DNA of 64,000 nt, from contig OX352322.1 of assembly GCA_947090765.1 (NCBI GenBank), positions 5,697,001 through 5,761,000 on the forward strand. The letters run 5' to 3'. Shown piece after piece: positions 16,776-25,728 of the stretch (positions are counted from its first letter, which is position 1; each line of letters opens with the position of its first letter). The notes beneath the pieces were generated by a model, which ran no database searches, was not told the origin of the DNA, and was given only the letters and a program-made list of their open reading frames with translations. Source of the stretch: Pseudomonas sp. MM223 (GTDB lineage Bacteria > Pseudomonadota > Gammaproteobacteria > Pseudomonadales > Pseudomonadaceae). A program made the translations under genes and the position numbers.

Positions 16776-19417
16776 GCGGCTTGTTCGACCGCTGGCTGGG
16801 CGGCCAAACCACCGTGCAGGCAGAGCCGGCTCCGCAAGCCGTGGGGCTGCAACTCTGGCTGGATGACCAAGGGCATGTGCTGCGCCTGGCCGGGCCCTTG
16901 CGCACAGTGCTGCCTGCAAATTCACACAGCGCCCCACGTGTGCATGACTACCTGCAACGGCAAAGCTGGCTGGTGCTTGAAGGCCTCCCCGCCGACTGGC
17001 AGGGGCAACCACTGGACCTTGATTTTACGACCGTGCTCGGCCCGGCCCTGCACACCCGTGGCTGGCTCCAGCGGCAGGCCGATGGCTGGCTGCTGCAAGT
17101 GTTCGATATTGGTGACCTGCTGGGCGAACGCGAACAGCACGGCCATCGCCTGACGCAGCAAAGGTTGGCAGCGGAGCTTGGCCGCAGCCTGCGCGACTGC
17201 GACGAAGAACGCCTGCTGCTGACGGCCACCGAACAACTGCAGCACCTGGCCGAGCACTGGCATGCCGGCTCTGTGCGCCTGATGCTGCCGGGCGATTGCG
17301 GCTGGTACACCTACACCTGCAGCGACAACGACTGGCCCTGGGCCGAGGACGAGCGCTTGCGCCCTTGGTTGCAAACGCTACCGCCACGGGGCCGGGAAGT
17401 GGCTGCTGCAAACCCGCTGCTGCAACCATCGTGCGCTGGCTTGCCATTGCTGGCCGTGCCCTACCTGCACGGCCATACCGTACAGGCCTGGTTGCTGTGC
17501 GCGGGCGCGCCACGGCCGCCAACAAGCGAAACGGTTGCTGCCCTGCTGCAAGCGCTGATCGAGCCCCTGCTCACTCGCCTGCGCCAGCAGCAGTTGCGGC
17601 AACGTTCACGCCACCTGGATGAACTGCAACAGCAACTGGGGGCTGGCTGGTGGTCATGGCCCCTGCAGGGGCCGCTGCAGTTCGACCCGGCCCTGGCCTT
17701 GCGCCTGGGCGTGCCGCCTGAAGCCACCGCCGAGCAATGGTTGGGCCGATTGCACCCGGCCGACCGCGAAGCCGCGCGTATGGCGCTGGAGCAACTGCGC
17801 GAAGGCATTGCCTTGAACCTGAGCCTGCGCCTTCTGCCAGCCAACAGCCTGGCAAGCCCGCGCTGGCTACAGTGGGTAGGCCAGTTGCAAGGGCGTCAGG
17901 TTCAGGGTTTTTTGCTCGATATCAGCGCGCTGAAAGCCCAGGAACTGCAGGCCGGGGCAGCGCGTGCGCGGCTGGAAAACCTGATCGCCAGCTCGCCTGC
18001 GGTCATTTACATCCAGCGTTATGCCGAAGGCGCATTGCACAGTGAATTCTTCAGCGCCAGCCTGGCGCCACTGCTGGGCTGGGAGCCGGACAGCGAACAG
18101 GCCCGCCAGCCAGGCCAGACGCTACACCCCGACGACCGCTGGTTGTGGCTGGAACGCACCCGCACGCTGTTGCGCGATGGCCAGGCCCGAAGCCGCTACC
18201 GCCTGCGCGATCACCTTGGCCGCTACCACTGGATACTGGACGAGGCCCGCCTGCTACGCGACGACCTGGGCCAGCCTGTCGAGGCCGTCGGCCTTTGGCT
18301 GGATGTGAGCGAAGCAACCGAGGCGGCCGAACGGGTGCGCCAGAGCGAGGAGCGCTACCGGGCCCTGGTAGAAGACTCGCCGGCCATGATCTGCCGCTAT
18401 CGCCCAGACCTTGAACTGCTGTTTGGCAACCACCCGCTTGCCGAGCAGCTGGAGTGCGCACCACAACAATTGACGGGCATGAACCTTGGCCAGTGGCTAT
18501 CCGACAGCCAGCATGCGGCCTTTCTCCAGCGCCTGGCGCGGTTGACGCCAGAGCAGCCGTTGGCCAGCGCCGAAATCTGCCTGCAACTGCCCGGGTGCAG
18601 AACAGCCTGGTGGGTGTGGGCCGAGCGCGGCCTGTTCGACGAGCAAGGCCAGTTGCAGGAAGTGCAGGCGGTGGGGCGCGACAATACCGAGGTACGCCAC
18701 AGCCAGCAGCAACTGCTGCAAGGGGCCAAGATGGCCACCCTGGGCGAATTGGCAACGGGTTTGGTGCATGAAATCAACCAGCCGTTGAGCACCATGCGCC
18801 TGGCGCTGGTCAATACCCTCAAGCGCCTTGAAAGCGGGGAAGTCGATGCCGAGTATGTGACGGGCAAGCTGCAACGCATCGACGCCCAGGTCGAGCGCGT
18901 TGCGCACCTGGTCGAGCATCTGCGCACCTATGGGCGCCGCTCCGAGGTCGAACAGCATGTGTTCGCGGCCTGGGTAGCGGTGCAGGGTGCGCTGGGCTTG
19001 CTGGCTGAAGGTTTGGGCGGCAAAGGCGTGGCATTGCACATTGAAGAACCCGACCAGTGCCCGGAGGTACTGGGCCATGAGGACCAGCTCGAACAGGTAC
19101 TGATCAACCTGCTGGTCAACGCCCGTGATGCCTTGCTTGAACGGCGGATTGCCAGGCCGCGCATCAGCGTGAGCCAGCGCATCGAGGACGGGCAACTGTG
19201 CCTGCTGGTGGAAGACAACGGCGGCGGCATCGACCCACGCCTGCTCGAACGCATTTTCGAACCGTTCTTCACCACCAAGCCCGCCGGCATGGGCACCGGC
19301 CTTGGTTTGTCGGTCAGCCACAGTATTGTCGAGGCAATGGGTGGCCGGCTGGAAGCGCACAACTGCAACGAAGGTGCGTGCTTGCGGGTGTGGTTGCCGC
19401 TTTACAGCGCCAGCTGA
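16772..19417 (+). CDS. PAS-domain sensor histidine kinase linked to the Tad locus
   Basis: Soluble-looking histidine kinase of 881 residues with no obvious membrane helix. The N-terminal third is a GAF-like region of low similarity. PAS domains start near residue 399 (RLENLIASSPAVIYIQRY, PGQTLHPDDRWLW) and residue 528 (RYRALVEDSPAMICRY). The H-box is GELATGLVHEINQPLS with phospho-acceptor H666. The N-box is EQVLINLLVNARDAL (about 776) and the G-box includes EDNGGGIDPRLLERIFEPFF and GMGTGLGLSVSHSI. It is coupled to tadE by a 4-nt overlap. The receiver protein at 7522-7929 is its likely target. Its end overlaps the convergent tadG by 16 nt. Confidence 0.9.
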   Translation: MSGLFDRWLGGQTTVQAEPAPQAVGLQLWLDDQGHVLRLAGPLRTVLPANSHSAPRVHDYLQRQSWLVLEGLPADWQGQPLDLDFTTVLGPALHTRGWLQRQADGWLLQVFDIGDLLGEREQHGHRLTQQRLAAELGRSLRDCDEERLLLTATEQLQHLAEHWHAGSVRLMLPGDCGWYTYTCSDNDWPWAEDERLRPWLQTLPPRGREVAAANPLLQPSCAGLPLLAVPYLHGHTVQAWLLCAGAPRPPTSETVAALLQALIEPLLTRLRQQQLRQRSRHLDELQQQLGAGWWSWPLQGPLQFDPALALRLGVPPEATAEQWLGRLHPADREAARMALEQLREGIALNLSLRLLPANSLASPRWLQWVGQLQGRQVQGFLLDISALKAQELQAGAARARLENLIASSPAVIYIQRYAEGALHSEFFSASLAPLLGWEPDSEQARQPGQTLHPDDRWLWLERTRTLLRDGQARSRYRLRDHLGRYHWILDEARLLRDDLGQPVEAVGLWLDVSEATEAAERVRQSEERYRALVEDSPAMICRYRPDLELLFGNHPLAEQLECAPQQLTGMNLGQWLSDSQHAAFLQRLARLTPEQPLASAEICLQLPGCRTAWWVWAERGLFDEQGQLQEVQAVGRDNTEVRHSQQQLLQGAKMATLGELATGLVHEINQPLSTMRLALVNTLKRLESGEVDAEYVTGKLQRIDAQVERVAHLVEHLRTYGRRSEVEQHVFAAWVAVQGALGLLAEGLGGKGVALHIEEPDQCPEVLGHEDQLEQVLINLLVNARDALLERRIARPRISVSQRIEDGQLCLLVEDNGGGIDPRLLERIFEPFFTTKPAGMGTGLGLSVSHSIVEAMGGRLEAHNCNEGACLRVWLPLYSAS

Positions 19418-21360
19418 GCGCGGCCGCCAGAGCAACTTAGGTTGGCGCCGACTTCTGCGTTGACCAGGTCGATGCCCAATACTTTCAGCAGCACGTTGAC
19501 CAAGGGGTCGAGCAACGGGCTGAGCAGGTTTTTGATCAGGGGCTCGACAATGCCCTTTACGCCGCTAAGCACGCTGCCAACGATCACCAGCACGTCGCCG
19601 AGGCCGCTATTCACGGTGGGTTTGTATGCTTCCAGCTGTATGCCTTGCAACGTGTCGGTGAGGCTGCCGACCACGTTGCTGTTGGCGGTTTGCATGTTTT
19701 GGTAAGCGGGGGTAAGGCCAATATTTGGTGGCGTGCTGTTGGGCGCCTGGAAGATCAGCGGGCGTTCGACGGCACCGCTGCCCAGCAGCTTGCTGTTGAC
19801 CCGCAGGCCGAGGCCGCCGCCGACGAAGGGGATACGTGTTTCACAGGTTGCAGGCAGTATCAAAAGCCGAGTGCATCGCTTGGTACCAATGTCTACCAAC
19901 GGCAAAGCCTTGACGACCGTGGTGCCATTGGTAAAGAACGCATTGGCGGACTCAAAACGCCCAACTGCAACCTTGGCCGCTGAGCTCTGGGTTTGCGTCG
20001 TCAGACGCTTGGGTGAGCAACTGAACGTATCGGGCGATTGGGGGTTGAGTCGCGTGGTGGCCTCGGCGACCTCCAGCCCTATATCCAACGACAGTTTATC
20101 CGGCACCAGAACGATGTCACTGACTGTGCACGGTATGCCCACCAGGCAGAGTACCGATTGCAACGTGCTGGCCAGGTTCAGGCTGAGCAGGTTATTGATC
20201 ACATTGGTCAGCGGCGACACCAGGTCAAGCACTGCGTTAGCGAGCCCGAACACCGAATCCAGCAACGGCAACTCCAGCGAAATCATCGCCCGTACCTGTG
20301 CGGTGTGCACCCGCAACTCATCCGTGCGCGGGTCGCCCACCGCTGAAATTTGCTGAGGCTCGATCACCTTCAGACGCACCCGGCCATTGACCAGCCCCAG
20401 CACGGTTATTGGTAAATCCACCGTTGCCGCACTTTCGCTGACCGCCAACTGAATGACCCCCTGCACCAATTGCAGCAACTGAATATTGGCGTCCAGCCCG
20501 GCCTGCGCCGTACCGTTCTGAATATCGAGCAAATCCCCCAGTTGCAGCAACGTACTGTTGCTGGCACCCAGGGCCAGCTTGCCAAGATTGGTTACCACGT
20601 TTGCCGCCGCACCGCTCTGCTGCAGAACCTTTACAGCCGCTTGCAACAATTGCGTAGCGGTGGCGTTGGCGGTGAGCAATTGCTGGTAGTCGCCTGCCTT
20701 GAGCTTGAGGTCGATGGCCAGTTGGTCGAGGTAGCGGAGCAAATTGAGTTGGGTGCTGGCGATGCCTTGCCATCCGGCTACATCAAGCTGAACGGAACCG
20801 CCCAAGGCACCGAGCAGCGCATTGAGCAAAACCGACTGCCGCGAATCGACGGTCGCCAGCGTGGTCCGAATACTCAACATCGCCTGCGGCGGTAGAGGCG
20901 ACGACGCCACCGCATGCGCCTGCAAGGTCGTCGTCAACGGCACACCACTGCCCTGCGCCAGGCTATACACCCCCGCCGCAACACTGGTGGGCACCATGTT
21001 GCTCACATCCACCCGGATGGCTTCATTGCGATTGTTGTCACTGGTGAAGGTACGCAAGCTGTTGGCGCCCGTCTGCAGGTACCCGCAACGGGCGGTCAGC
21101 GGGTTGCTGGCCGCATGACCGTTGCGTGTGGCGGCGGTGCGGGCAATCGCGTTGGCCTGGGGCCCGCTGCCGGTACACACGGCAAACTGGCCTGCGGCCT
21201 CCAGCGCCGACATGTCGGCAATGCGTTGCAGCTTGCGCTGCTCCAGGTACAGGCGGCCGCTGTCGATCACCACCAGCATGAACAACAGCGCCAGGCCCAG
21301 GGTAATCACCGCCATGAGGCCAATTGCGCCACGTTGACGGGCAGCAGATGAGGGAACCAC
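19402..21360 (-). CDS. tadG: TadG-like pseudopilin/Flp pilus-associated protein
   Basis: A 652-residue Tad protein. The N-terminus has the pilin-like segment RQRGAIGLMAVITLGLALLF and then a helix with IDSGRLYLEQRKLQRIADMS, typical of TadG. The Glu of the pilin motif is missing. The long periplasmic part contains many leucine- and asparagine-rich stretches (VNVLLKVLGIDLVNAEVG near the end). I chose the GTG at 21360 because AAAGGAG lies 5 nt upstream; a TTG at 21408 would add 16 residues. It is transcribed alone, opposite to the main Tad operon, from a promoter near 21400. Confidence 0.8.
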   Translation of the reverse strand: MVPSSAARQRGAIGLMAVITLGLALLFMLVVIDSGRLYLEQRKLQRIADMSALEAAGQFAVCTGSGPQANAIARTAATRNGHAASNPLTARCGYLQTGANSLRTFTSDNNRNEAIRVDVSNMVPTSVAAGVYSLAQGSGVPLTTTLQAHAVASSPLPPQAMLSIRTTLATVDSRQSVLLNALLGALGGSVQLDVAGWQGIASTQLNLLRYLDQLAIDLKLKAGDYQQLLTANATATQLLQAAVKVLQQSGAAANVVTNLGKLALGASNSTLLQLGDLLDIQNGTAQAGLDANIQLLQLVQGVIQLAVSESAATVDLPITVLGLVNGRVRLKVIEPQQISAVGDPRTDELRVHTAQVRAMISLELPLLDSVFGLANAVLDLVSPLTNVINNLLSLNLASTLQSVLCLVGIPCTVSDIVLVPDKLSLDIGLEVAEATTRLNPQSPDTFSCSPKRLTTQTQSSAAKVAVGRFESANAFFTNGTTVVKALPLVDIGTKRCTRLLILPATCETRIPFVGGGLGLRVNSKLLGSGAVERPLIFQAPNSTPPNIGLTPAYQNMQTANSNVVGSLTDTLQGIQLEAYKPTVNSGLGDVLVIVGSVLSGVKGIVEPLIKNLLSPLLDPLVNVLLKVLGIDLVNAEVGANLSCSGGRAQLAL

Positions 21361-21502
21361 GGGCACTCCTTTGCCGGCCACTGGCCATGCGTCGCGGCTG
21401 CGATTCAAGGAGTGTAGTTGCGATAATGGCTAATTGCCTGCCAGGAACCAACCTGGCGGTGGCCGGTCAACTTCTGCAGACATTCTTAGCAGGCCCCCAG
21501 GC

Positions 21503-21793
21503 ATGAATAACCCTTTCGACCGAATCAGTGCTGCATTCGCCCCAGAATACCGGGTCAACCTGAGCATCGCCAACCTCGACGGCAGCATCATGCTGACCCT
21601 GTCGGACGACGCCGGTGTGGTCGCCAAGCGCCTCATCACCCAGGCCCAGCGCAACGACCCGGTGCGCCTGCAACGGGTGATCGACAGCATCCGCCTGGGC
21701 CTTGCGATCGAACTCAGCCAGAACCCCATGCAGGTACTGGCCGCGCTCACCCGTGACGCCCGCCACGAGCCGCGCCATTTCGTTGCCAACTGA
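21503..21793 (+). CDS. DUF3509 protein
   Basis: A 96-residue cytoplasmic protein starting MNNPFDRISAAFAPEYRVNL. It resembles the DUF3509 family, confined largely to pseudomonads and of unknown function. Visible features are a beta-rich first half (RVNLSIANLDGSIMLTLSD) and a helical second half with LQRVIDSIRLGLAIEL. The ATG at 21503 is preferred over an upstream in-frame ATG at 21434 because the extension looks like noncoding sequence. It stops 3 nt before the convergent psiE stop. Confidence 0.7.
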   Translation: MNNPFDRISAAFAPEYRVNLSIANLDGSIMLTLSDDAGVVAKRLITQAQRNDPVRLQRVIDSIRLGLAIELSQNPMQVLAALTRDARHEPRHFVAN

Positions 21794-21796
21794 GGG

Positions 21797-22267
21797 CTAC
21801 TTGCCCTCCTCCACTTCCTTGCCGTTGGCATCCAGCACCTTGGTCGAGGGGTAGCGGTACGAGGCGTAGCGCACCACCAGAATCGAGAACGCCAGCAACA
21901 GGATGCCCCCGCACAGGTACAGCAGCCCTTCGTCCGGCGCCTTGTGGTGCGAAACATCGCCGATCAGCAGGCGGGTCAGCGCGGTAATGGCCACGTACAG
22001 CAGGAAGCGGATCGGCATGTGGTTGGTCTTGAAGTAGATGCCGACCATGGCACCCAGCTCCAGGTAGATGAACAGCAGCAGGATGTCATCGACGCTGATC
22101 CCGCCCTTGCCGAGCATGTCCAGGAAGGTGACCACCGCCGCATAGGCGGTGATTGCGCCAATACCGAACAGCGCCAGGTAATGGAAGGCCTCGACGCACA
22201 GGTTGCCCAGCGAATCGGCCGAACCATGCAGGCCCTTGCGTAGCTTGTCTGCCCATTTGATGTTCAC
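21797..22267 (-). CDS. psiE: PsiE-family membrane protein
   Basis: A 156-residue inner-membrane protein with four hydrophobic helices (about 27-50, 60-82, 86-102 and 115-133) and a basic C-terminal tail. It matches the phosphate-starvation-inducible PsiE family (FHYLALFGIGAITAYAAVV, LLLFIYLELGAMVGIYF, MPIRFLLYVAITALTRLLIG). The physiological role of PsiE is not established. It is a single gene with a short promoter region to its right. I saw no convincing Pho box by eye. Confidence 0.83.
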   Translation of the reverse strand: MNIKWADKLRKGLHGSADSLGNLCVEAFHYLALFGIGAITAYAAVVTFLDMLGKGGISVDDILLLFIYLELGAMVGIYFKTNHMPIRFLLYVAITALTRLLIGDVSHHKAPDEGLLYLCGGILLLAFSILVVRYASYRYPSTKVLDANGKEVEEGK

Positions 22268-22725
22268 GATGTTCCATTCCCCGATACGTCTTTAAGGATG
22301 ATGCGTCACCGGTGTGACGCTTGTGCCATGCAGTTAAAGGGCCAGGCCCCTGTCTTGGAAGGCGACCGATTGCCGCAAGGCACCTTGAGGCGTGGCACGT
22401 TGCACAAGTGCACGGCCGTGCTTTGGGAAAAATCAGATTTAAGCCCTTCCTTGTAGGGCATTTCCCAAAGATACTCTCGCCGCCTGTTTTCCGTTGCGGC
22501 CGTTTTGGCAGCGCTCTAGTCTCGGCGGGTCGCTGCATATCAGCGATCGGCTTTGACAGGCCGCGACGAGATACTTTGCATGGCTTTGTCCTTTATGGCG
22601 GCTGTGCATGGGGCACGCTCGCGTGCGCCGGTTCTGGTATCCGCCGGTCTGTCAACCTGTGCACAGCTGCCACCTACCTGTTTGACAGCAAGTGGGGAGC
22701 GGCCCTAAAAAATGGATACCAAAGC
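22268..22725. other. 458-nt intergenic region without a supported gene
   Basis: The gap between psiE and a DUF6124 gene. Its left end must hold the leftward psiE promoter. The middle carries a two-tier hairpin (separate entry). In-frame extension of the next gene back to 22321 exists, but its residues (many Cys, Arg and Trp, no family pattern) look noncoding. I see no terminator, tRNA or REP here. Confidence 0.6.
22421..22470. other. Two-tier hairpin (possible RNA element)
   Basis: A perfect 10-bp outer stem (CTTTGGGAAA at 22421-22430, TTTCCCAAAG at 22461-22470) encloses a perfect 5-bp inner stem (GCCCT 22443-22447, AGGGC 22455-22459) with a 7-nt loop. No T-run follows, so it is not a standard terminator. 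It could be an operator or a folded leader or small RNA. Confidence 0.45.
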
Positions 22726-22968
22726 ATGCTGAAAGTAGTTCCCGATCCACCCCACAACCCCCATTCCCTCGAAGACACCCTGATCCAGGCCACCGACTAC
22801 GCGTTATGCGCAGCCACCGTGGTGCATCAGGCGTTGCTGCTTCAGCCCAGATCACCGGCTTCGATCCTGATGATGACCTCGATGCATGAGCTGGAGGCGC
22901 TGCGGGCTTTGCTTGAGTCGGCATTGGTTCAGGTGCAGATGCCCGCAGAGCCCAGAACTTCGCACTAA
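22726..22968 (+). CDS. DUF6124-like small protein
   Basis: An 80-residue protein beginning MLKVVPDPPHNPHSLEDTLI. The start M-x-K-x-x-P-x-P-P and the helical region with ALCAATVVHQALLLQ and MHELEALRALLESALVQVQ resemble the DUF6124 (formerly DUF3077) family, which is widespread in pseudomonads and without known function. It has no signal or membrane segment. The start codon choice follows the family pattern; a weak purine stretch is the only ribosome site. The REP-like inverted repeat 24 nt downstream may end the transcript. Confidence 0.6.
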   Translation: MLKVVPDPPHNPHSLEDTLIQATDYALCAATVVHQALLLQPRSPASILMMTSMHELEALRALLESALVQVQMPAEPRTSH

Positions 22969-22991
22969 GGCTTGATTGATGTGTTGTCTTG

Positions 22992-23072
22992 GCGGGCCCT
23001 TTCGCGGGTAAACCCGCTCCTACAACGATAGGTGCCCCATGTAGGAGCGGGTTTACCCGCGAAAGGGCCCGC
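22992..23072. repeat. Long perfect inverted repeat (33-bp arms)
   Basis: Arms at 22992-23024 and 23040-23072 are exact complements over 33 bp, with a 15-nt loop. The arm contains GGTAAACCCGCTCCTACA, a TGTAGGAGC-class element different from the GCCGGCAAGC REP class. The rest of 22969-23386 holds a further single element (about 23234-23252, GGGAGCGGCCTTGCGTCGC), a LexA box and no supported gene. Confidence 0.9.
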
Positions 23073-23329
23073 TCCCACATTTGTTTCGGGCCAGTCTCTC
23101 TTGTGGCCATGGCGCGCGTACCCTGGGTGCATGGCTGGAGATCGATAAAGAGCGACTGCTTCCCCTTCGATGCCGCATGGGACAAACAAGGCGGACAGCG
23201 GTGGCTCACAGGATGGACTGGCCCGAAACAAATGTGGGAGCGGCCTTGCGTCGCGATGCGCCGCGCGGGCGGCGCTCGATTTGTGCCACGCTACAATTTC
23301 TGCTTGCGAACCAACCAACATTGCCATTA

Positions 23330-23345
23330 CTGTACGCCCATACAG
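23330..23345 (+). promoter_or_regulatory. LexA (SOS) box upstream of yebG
   Basis: CTGTACGCCCATACAG fits the CTGT-N8-ACAG SOS operator exactly in both half-sites. It lies 42 nt before the yebG ATG, and yebG is a known LexA-regulated gene in E. coli. Confidence 0.85.
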
Positions 23346-23386
23346 TAAACCGCAACACAACCAGCAAAAAGGCATAGAGGTGATGA

Positions 23387-23650
23387 ATGGCCGTCGAAGT
23401 GGTGTACCGCAGCAGCCGCGACCCGGAGCGCTTGTTTATGGATAAGGCTGAAGCAGACCGTCACGACAAAATGCTCGAACTGGCCGAGCGCCTGGCTGAA
23501 GTGCTGCACAAGGCGGTGCCATCGCTGACCGAGCAACAGGTCGAAGAAGCCGGCATCTACATGGCCAAAAACCGCGATGTGTTCGCCCGCGCGTTCAAGA
23601 GCCAGCCGGATGCGTTGGCCGAGTTGCTCGAAGCGCCAGCAGAAGAGTAA
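23387..23650 (+). CDS. yebG: YebG family DNA-damage-inducible protein
   Basis: An 87-residue YebG homologue. The family start MAVEV-YR is present, followed by a helical segment with DKAEADRHDKMLELAERLAE and a C-terminal part containing VEEAGIYMAKNRDVFARAF. Its molecular role in the SOS response is unclear. The LexA box 42 nt upstream strongly supports both the identity and damage-inducible control. GAGGTGATG precedes the start. It is monocistronic and followed by a REP pair. Confidence 0.88.
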   Translation: MAVEVVYRSSRDPERLFMDKAEADRHDKMLELAERLAEVLHKAVPSLTEQQVEEAGIYMAKNRDVFARAFKSQPDALAELLEAPAEE

Positions 23651-23658
23651 TCACCTGC

Positions 23659-23759
23659 ACTGGCCTCATCGCCGGCAAGCCAGGCTCCCACAGGTACAGC
23701 GTTCAGCCAGAAGATGACACGGTACCTGTGGGAGCTGGCTTGCCGGCGATAGGGCCAGT
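23659..23759. repeat. REP pair (inverted)
   Basis: Inverted REP copies flank about 25 nt between the convergent yebG and dehydrogenase genes. The left copy carries an extra base (CCAGGCTCCC in place of CCAGCTCCC). Confidence 0.9.
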
Positions 23760-23778
23760 ACAAGCAGCACAAAGCCCA

Positions 23779-24813
23779 TCAGCCGTACAACAACCGCTCC
23801 GCCAGCATCTGCGCCACCCGCGCCGGCGAACGCTTTTCCGCCTGCGCATGGCCAAACACTTCGGTGAGCCGTGAAGGAATGCGCGCCAGGTGCGCGGTGA
23901 TGGTGCCCAGGTCCTCGCCACGATGGGTCAGCGCCACGTAGATAAGCCCACCGGCATTGATCACGTAGTCCGGCGCATACAGTATCCCGCGCGACTCCAG
24001 CTGGTCTGCCACCTGCAAGGTCGTCAGCTGGTTGTTCGCCGCCCCCGCCACTGCCGCACAGCGCAGCTGCATCACGCTCTGCCCGTTCAGCACCGGCCCC
24101 ACGCCGCAGGGTGCGAAGATGTCGCAAGGGGTGCTGATCAACGCATCGTTGGTCACAGGTTTTGCATCGAACTGCTCCATCGCCAGCCGTACACGCCCTG
24201 GGTCCAGGTCGCTGACCAGCAACTCGGCGCCCACCGCATGCAGTTGCTCTGCCAACGCATAACCGACATTCCCCAACCCCTGCACCGCCACCCGCAGGCC
24301 TCTCAGGTCATCGCTGCCCAGCCGGAACGAGGTGGTGGCGCGAATGCCGGCGAACACCCCCATCGCCGCATGCGGCGAGGGGTCGCCTGAGGCCGTGGTG
24401 CTGGTCACATGGGGTGTGCTCTGGGCGATGCAGTCCATGTCCAGGGTCGAAGTGCCGCTGTCTACGGCAATGATGAAACGCCCATGCAAGGTATCGATGA
24501 AGCGGCCAAAGGCCTCGAACAGCGCAGCGCGGTTTTCCACATGCGGGTTGCGCATGATCACCGCCTTGCCGCCCCCCAGTGCCAGGCCCGCCAGCGCCGC
24601 CTTGTAGCTCATGCCCTGGGCCAGGCGAATGGCGTCGGTCATGGCGCTTTCATCATCGGCGTAAGGCAGGTAGCGGCAACCGCCCATGGCGGGGCCCAGT
24701 TGCTCGCTGTGGATCGCCACAACCGCTTTCAGGCCCGTAGAAGGGTCGTTGAACAGGTGCAGTGACTGGGTACGGGTGCTTTGCATCAGTGCGAACATCG
24801 ACGGGCCCCCCAT
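23779..24813 (-). CDS. Glu/Leu/Phe/Val dehydrogenase (leucine/valine dehydrogenase type)
   Basis: NAD-dependent amino-acid dehydrogenase of 344 residues, which reversibly deaminates a branched-chain amino acid to its 2-oxo acid. The substrate-binding segment PAMGGCRYLPYADD and the catalytic-lysine motif LALGGGKAVIMRNP are intact. The Rossmann fold shows VAVQGLGNVGYALAEQL, and the Asn-rich NNQLT and INAGGLI motifs are present. I start at the ATG at 24813 because GAAGGAG lies 6 nt upstream. Leucine versus valine or phenylalanine preference cannot be read from the sequence. It is a single gene, divergent from the SirB1-type gene. Confidence 0.87.
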   Translation of the reverse strand: MGGPSMFALMQSTRTQSLHLFNDPSTGLKAVVAIHSEQLGPAMGGCRYLPYADDESAMTDAIRLAQGMSYKAALAGLALGGGKAVIMRNPHVENRAALFEAFGRFIDTLHGRFIIAVDSGTSTLDMDCIAQSTPHVTSTTASGDPSPHAAMGVFAGIRATTSFRLGSDDLRGLRVAVQGLGNVGYALAEQLHAVGAELLVSDLDPGRVRLAMEQFDAKPVTNDALISTPCDIFAPCGVGPVLNGQSVMQLRCAAVAGAANNQLTTLQVADQLESRGILYAPDYVINAGGLIYVALTHRGEDLGTITAHLARIPSRLTEVFGHAQAEKRSPARVAQMLAERLLYG

Positions 24814-24921
24814 GAGGTGCTCCTTCCAGTATAGGCACGGCCCCAAAGCTGGCGTGGTCGCCGGACCACTGGACGAAACCGCTCGCCACGGCTAATACTC
24901 AAACGTGTGTGGAGATACCCC

Positions 24922-25728
24922 ATGAAGCCACGTCAAGCCTGCCTGGCCTGCCTGGAACGCGAGCCTGTCGCCCTGCTGGAAGCCGCATTGTGGATGGCCG
25001 CCGAGCACGACCACAGCGTCGAGCCCGCGGCCAGCCTTGCCATGCTGCACGACCTGCAGCGCGAGATCAGCGCCAACCTGCCAATGCTGCCAACCTGCGA
25101 GCTGGCCCAGCCGCTGCTGCGCCAACTCAATGCCTTGGGCTTTCGGCAGGATGAATACCATCCCCTGCGCCCGCAGGCGGCAATGATGGACAAGGTACTG
25201 CAACGCCGCCGCGGCCAACCGCTGACCCTGGCCATCCTTGCCCTGGAGCTGGCCCGGCGCCTGTCCATCCCGCTGGAGGGCGTGGGTTTCCCTGGCCATT
25301 TCCTGCTGCGCGTGCCGGGTGCCGATCACCTGCTCGACCCCTGTGGTGGCCGGCGCCTGTACCCCAATGATTGCCGCGAGCTGCTGGCTCGCCAGTTCGG
25401 CCCACACGTTGCGCTCACGGCAGAGCACATGCGCAGTGCCAGCCCGTTGCAAATGCTGCAACGCCTGTCACGCAACCTGCGCCAGTTGCACATCAGCAAC
25501 GACGACCACCTGGCGGCCTTGATCGATGCCGAGCGGATCATGCAGCTAGGCCCGGTTCAAGTCAGTGACTACGTGACCCGCGCCTCGCTGTACCAGCATC
25601 TGGACTGCCCACAGGCCGAGCGCTTCGACCTGGAGCATGCGTTACTGCTGACCGAAGACCCGGTCCAGCGCCTGAAGCTGTCCGAGCGTATCGGCAAGCT
25701 TCCGACGGCGAACCGTTCGCTTCACTGA
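24922..25728 (+). CDS. SirB1-family transglutaminase-like/TPR protein
   Basis: A 268-residue cytoplasmic protein of the SirB1 family. The diagnostic segment is RRRGQPLTLAILALELARRL followed by GVGFPGHFLLRVPG and LLDPCGGRRL, a transglutaminase-like fold. A helical repeat tail covers about residues 180-260. Function is unknown in most species. GGAG precedes the ATG at 24922. The stop overlaps the convergent maiA stop by 7 nt, so the two transcripts probably overlap at their 3' ends. Confidence 0.8.
   Translation: MKPRQACLACLEREPVALLEAALWMAAEHDHSVEPAASLAMLHDLQREISANLPMLPTCELAQPLLRQLNALGFRQDEYHPLRPQAAMMDKVLQRRRGQPLTLAILALELARRLSIPLEGVGFPGHFLLRVPGADHLLDPCGGRRLYPNDCRELLARQFGPHVALTAEHMRSASPLQMLQRLSRNLRQLHISNDDHLAALIDAERIMQLGPVQVSDYVTRASLYQHLDCPQAERFDLEHALLLTEDPVQRLKLSERIGKLPTANRSLH

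Noticed and set aside
22321..22725. N-terminal extension of the DUF6124 gene back to 22321
   Set aside because: The extra 135 residues look noncoding, have no family match and cover the hairpin; the family start is at 22726.
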